From an uncultured Carnobacterium sp. (GTDB taxonomy: Bacteria; Bacillota; Bacilli; Lactobacillales; Aerococcaceae), in contig CAJPNA010000064.1 of the NCBI GenBank assembly GCA_905371865.1, positions 1 through 7,564 of the forward strand: a stretch of DNA of 7,564 nucleotides, given 5' to 3'. Shown here in pieces: positions 7,007 through 7,564 of the stretch. The notes beneath the pieces are model-generated. The model worked only from the letters and a program-made list of their open reading frames with translations, had not been told where the DNA came from and made no database searches. Position 1 is the stretch's first letter, and every line of letters starts with the position of its first letter. Position numbers and translations under genes: made by a program.

Positions 7007-7190
7007 GATTACGAAGAAGCCTTACGGATATCTTCATAGTAATAGTGGCGAGGCATCGGCTCGAGCCTAAGGTCTCTCGCCTTTAAAGCCTCAAAGGGGA
7101 CGTACGGAATTATATTCCTACGTCTCCTAATTCGTTTTAATGCGACTTCCCGTCACTATTACTATAGAATCCGTATATTTCTTCATAATC
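7007..7190. other. 184-nt nested-stem inverted-repeat element (candidate structured RNA or MITE-like repeat)
   Basis: No protein gene covers 6984-7286; most of the gap is this element. The ends pair in three nested stems: 7007-7018 with 7179-7190 (11 of 12 bp), 7023-7029 with 7169-7175 (7 bp), and 7036-7047 with 7154-7165 (ATAGTAATAGTG with CACTATTACTAT, 12 bp perfect). Inside are two hairpins. Hairpin A is GGCGAG 7047-7052 with CTCGCC 7076-7081, enclosing GGCTCGAGCC. Hairpin B is 7096-7110 with 7114-7127, giving 14 pairs with one bulged base (C7105) and one G-T wobble. The interior is more GC-rich than its surroundings. There is no T tract at either end, so it is not a simple terminator. It sits in the 3' untranslated part of the cshB transcript. 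I do not recognise the family. A structured RNA and a palindromic mobile repeat are both compatible with what is seen, and the strand is undecided. Confidence 0.6.
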
Positions 7191-7242
7191 TCATTTTAGA
7201 AATTCAGTCTCTGCTATTTATTTTTGTAGATTTTCTCAAAAG

Positions 7243-7283
7243 AAAACCACCTAGAAACTAAAATTAGTTTCTAGGTGGTTTTT
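7243..7283. terminator. Bidirectional rho-independent terminator downstream of cshB
   Basis: A perfect 18-bp stem pairs 7243-7260 with 7265-7282 around the 4-base loop AAAT. The core is CCACCTAGAAACTA with TAGTTTCTAGGTGG. The T run at 7279-7283 serves the plus strand and the A run at 7243-7246 gives the U tract for the minus strand. It begins four bases after the stop of the minus-strand gene at 7287, so it ends both that transcript and the one reading through from cshB. Bases 7191-7242 before it are T-rich and show nothing else. Confidence 0.95.
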
Positions 7284-7286
7284 AAA

Positions 7287-7564
7287 TTACTGTTTCTTTT
7301 TACTTTCTATATCAATAAATTCTTTCATCCCGAGAAGCCAGTTAAAGGTCGTTGTTACTAATAAGTAATAGAAAATACTGATTCCTCCTCCAACTCCTAG
7401 AATGGCAATTAAACTATACAAAACAGCTGGAAGAAAGGCTGCTGCCATCGTTAATTGCTTCGAAACGGATGTTGGCATTTGAATCCAAGCGCCCATAAAT
7501 AAAGCTGCAAACAATCGCACAATAAAGCCTACAATAATTAATATTACGTATAATAATAAACTAT
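7287..7564 (-). CDS. Small integral membrane protein of unknown function, 5' end beyond window
   Basis: The frame ends with TAA at 7287-7289 and stays open to the window edge, so about 91 C-terminal residues are visible and the start is outside. A GTG at 7520 is in frame, but the codons before it encode more hydrophobic sequence (LLLYVILIIVGFIV), so it is internal. Three hydrophobic segments are seen: one at the edge running to about 7500, one around MAAAFLPAVLYSLIAILGVG, and one around ISIFYYLLVTTTFNWLLG. A charged cytoplasmic-looking tail with three lysines (ESKKKQ) follows. I do not recognise the family and no motif suggests an activity. It is convergent with cshB and shares the terminator at 7243. 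Confidence 0.75.
   Translation of the reverse strand, partial: SLLLYVILIIVGFIVRLFAALFMGAWIQMPTSVSKQLTMAAAFLPAVLYSLIAILGVGGGISIFYYLLVTTTFNWLLGMKEFIDIESKKKQ

Noticed and set aside
7047..7081. tRNA-like element suggested by GGCTCGAGCC resembling a T arm
   Set aside because: There is no acceptor stem, anticodon arm or CCA end in a tRNA-like arrangement.
7007..7190. 6S RNA
   Set aside because: The length is similar, but the centre is a multi-hairpin junction rather than one rod with an open central bubble, and no flanking promoter is clear. I could not confirm or fully exclude it without a covariance search.
7287..7520. Complete 77-residue protein starting at GTG 7520
   Set aside because: The frame continues open and strongly hydrophobic to the window edge, so the GTG is most likely an internal Val and the gene is cut at its 5' end.

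Overview
The window is low-GC DNA from a Gram-positive bacterium with Firmicute-type signals: AGGAGG-like ribosome binding sites, TGn-extended -10 boxes and short stem-loop/T-tract terminators. The penicillin-binding protein at the left closely resembles streptococcal PBP2b, the superoxide dismutase is of the lactic-acid-bacterial Mn/Fe type, and the helicase is a CshB. Together these point to Lactobacillales. A Carnobacteriaceae- or Aerococcaceae-like genus such as Granulicatella is possible, but that is a guess from memory and not proved by the sequence.

Layout. At 1-2093 (minus) is a nearly complete class B penicillin-binding protein (PBP2b) whose 3' end runs off the window. Across a 174-bp divergent promoter region, yfhO (2268-4865, plus) encodes a large polytopic GT-C-like membrane protein. 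Its last codons form one arm of a bidirectional terminator (4848-4888) shared with the convergent gene sodA (4894-5502, minus). A second divergent promoter region (5503-5678) serves sodA, with a 17-bp palindrome in its leader, and the DEAD-box RNA helicase gene cshB (5679-6983, plus). A 303-bp gap without a protein gene follows. It holds a 184-nt highly structured inverted-repeat element (7007-7190) and an 18-bp perfect bidirectional terminator (7243-7283). The right edge is the 3' part of a small unidentified membrane protein gene (minus, 5' end outside the window).

All genes are single transcription units arranged in divergent and convergent pairs, so no multi-gene operon is visible. Two genes serve the cell envelope (PBP2b cross-links peptidoglycan; YfhO probably glycosylates a surface polymer), one detoxifies superoxide, and one remodels RNA. 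This is mostly ordinary core-genome content. The item that known features do not explain is the nested-stem element downstream of cshB, which could be an undescribed structured RNA or a MITE-like palindromic repeat.
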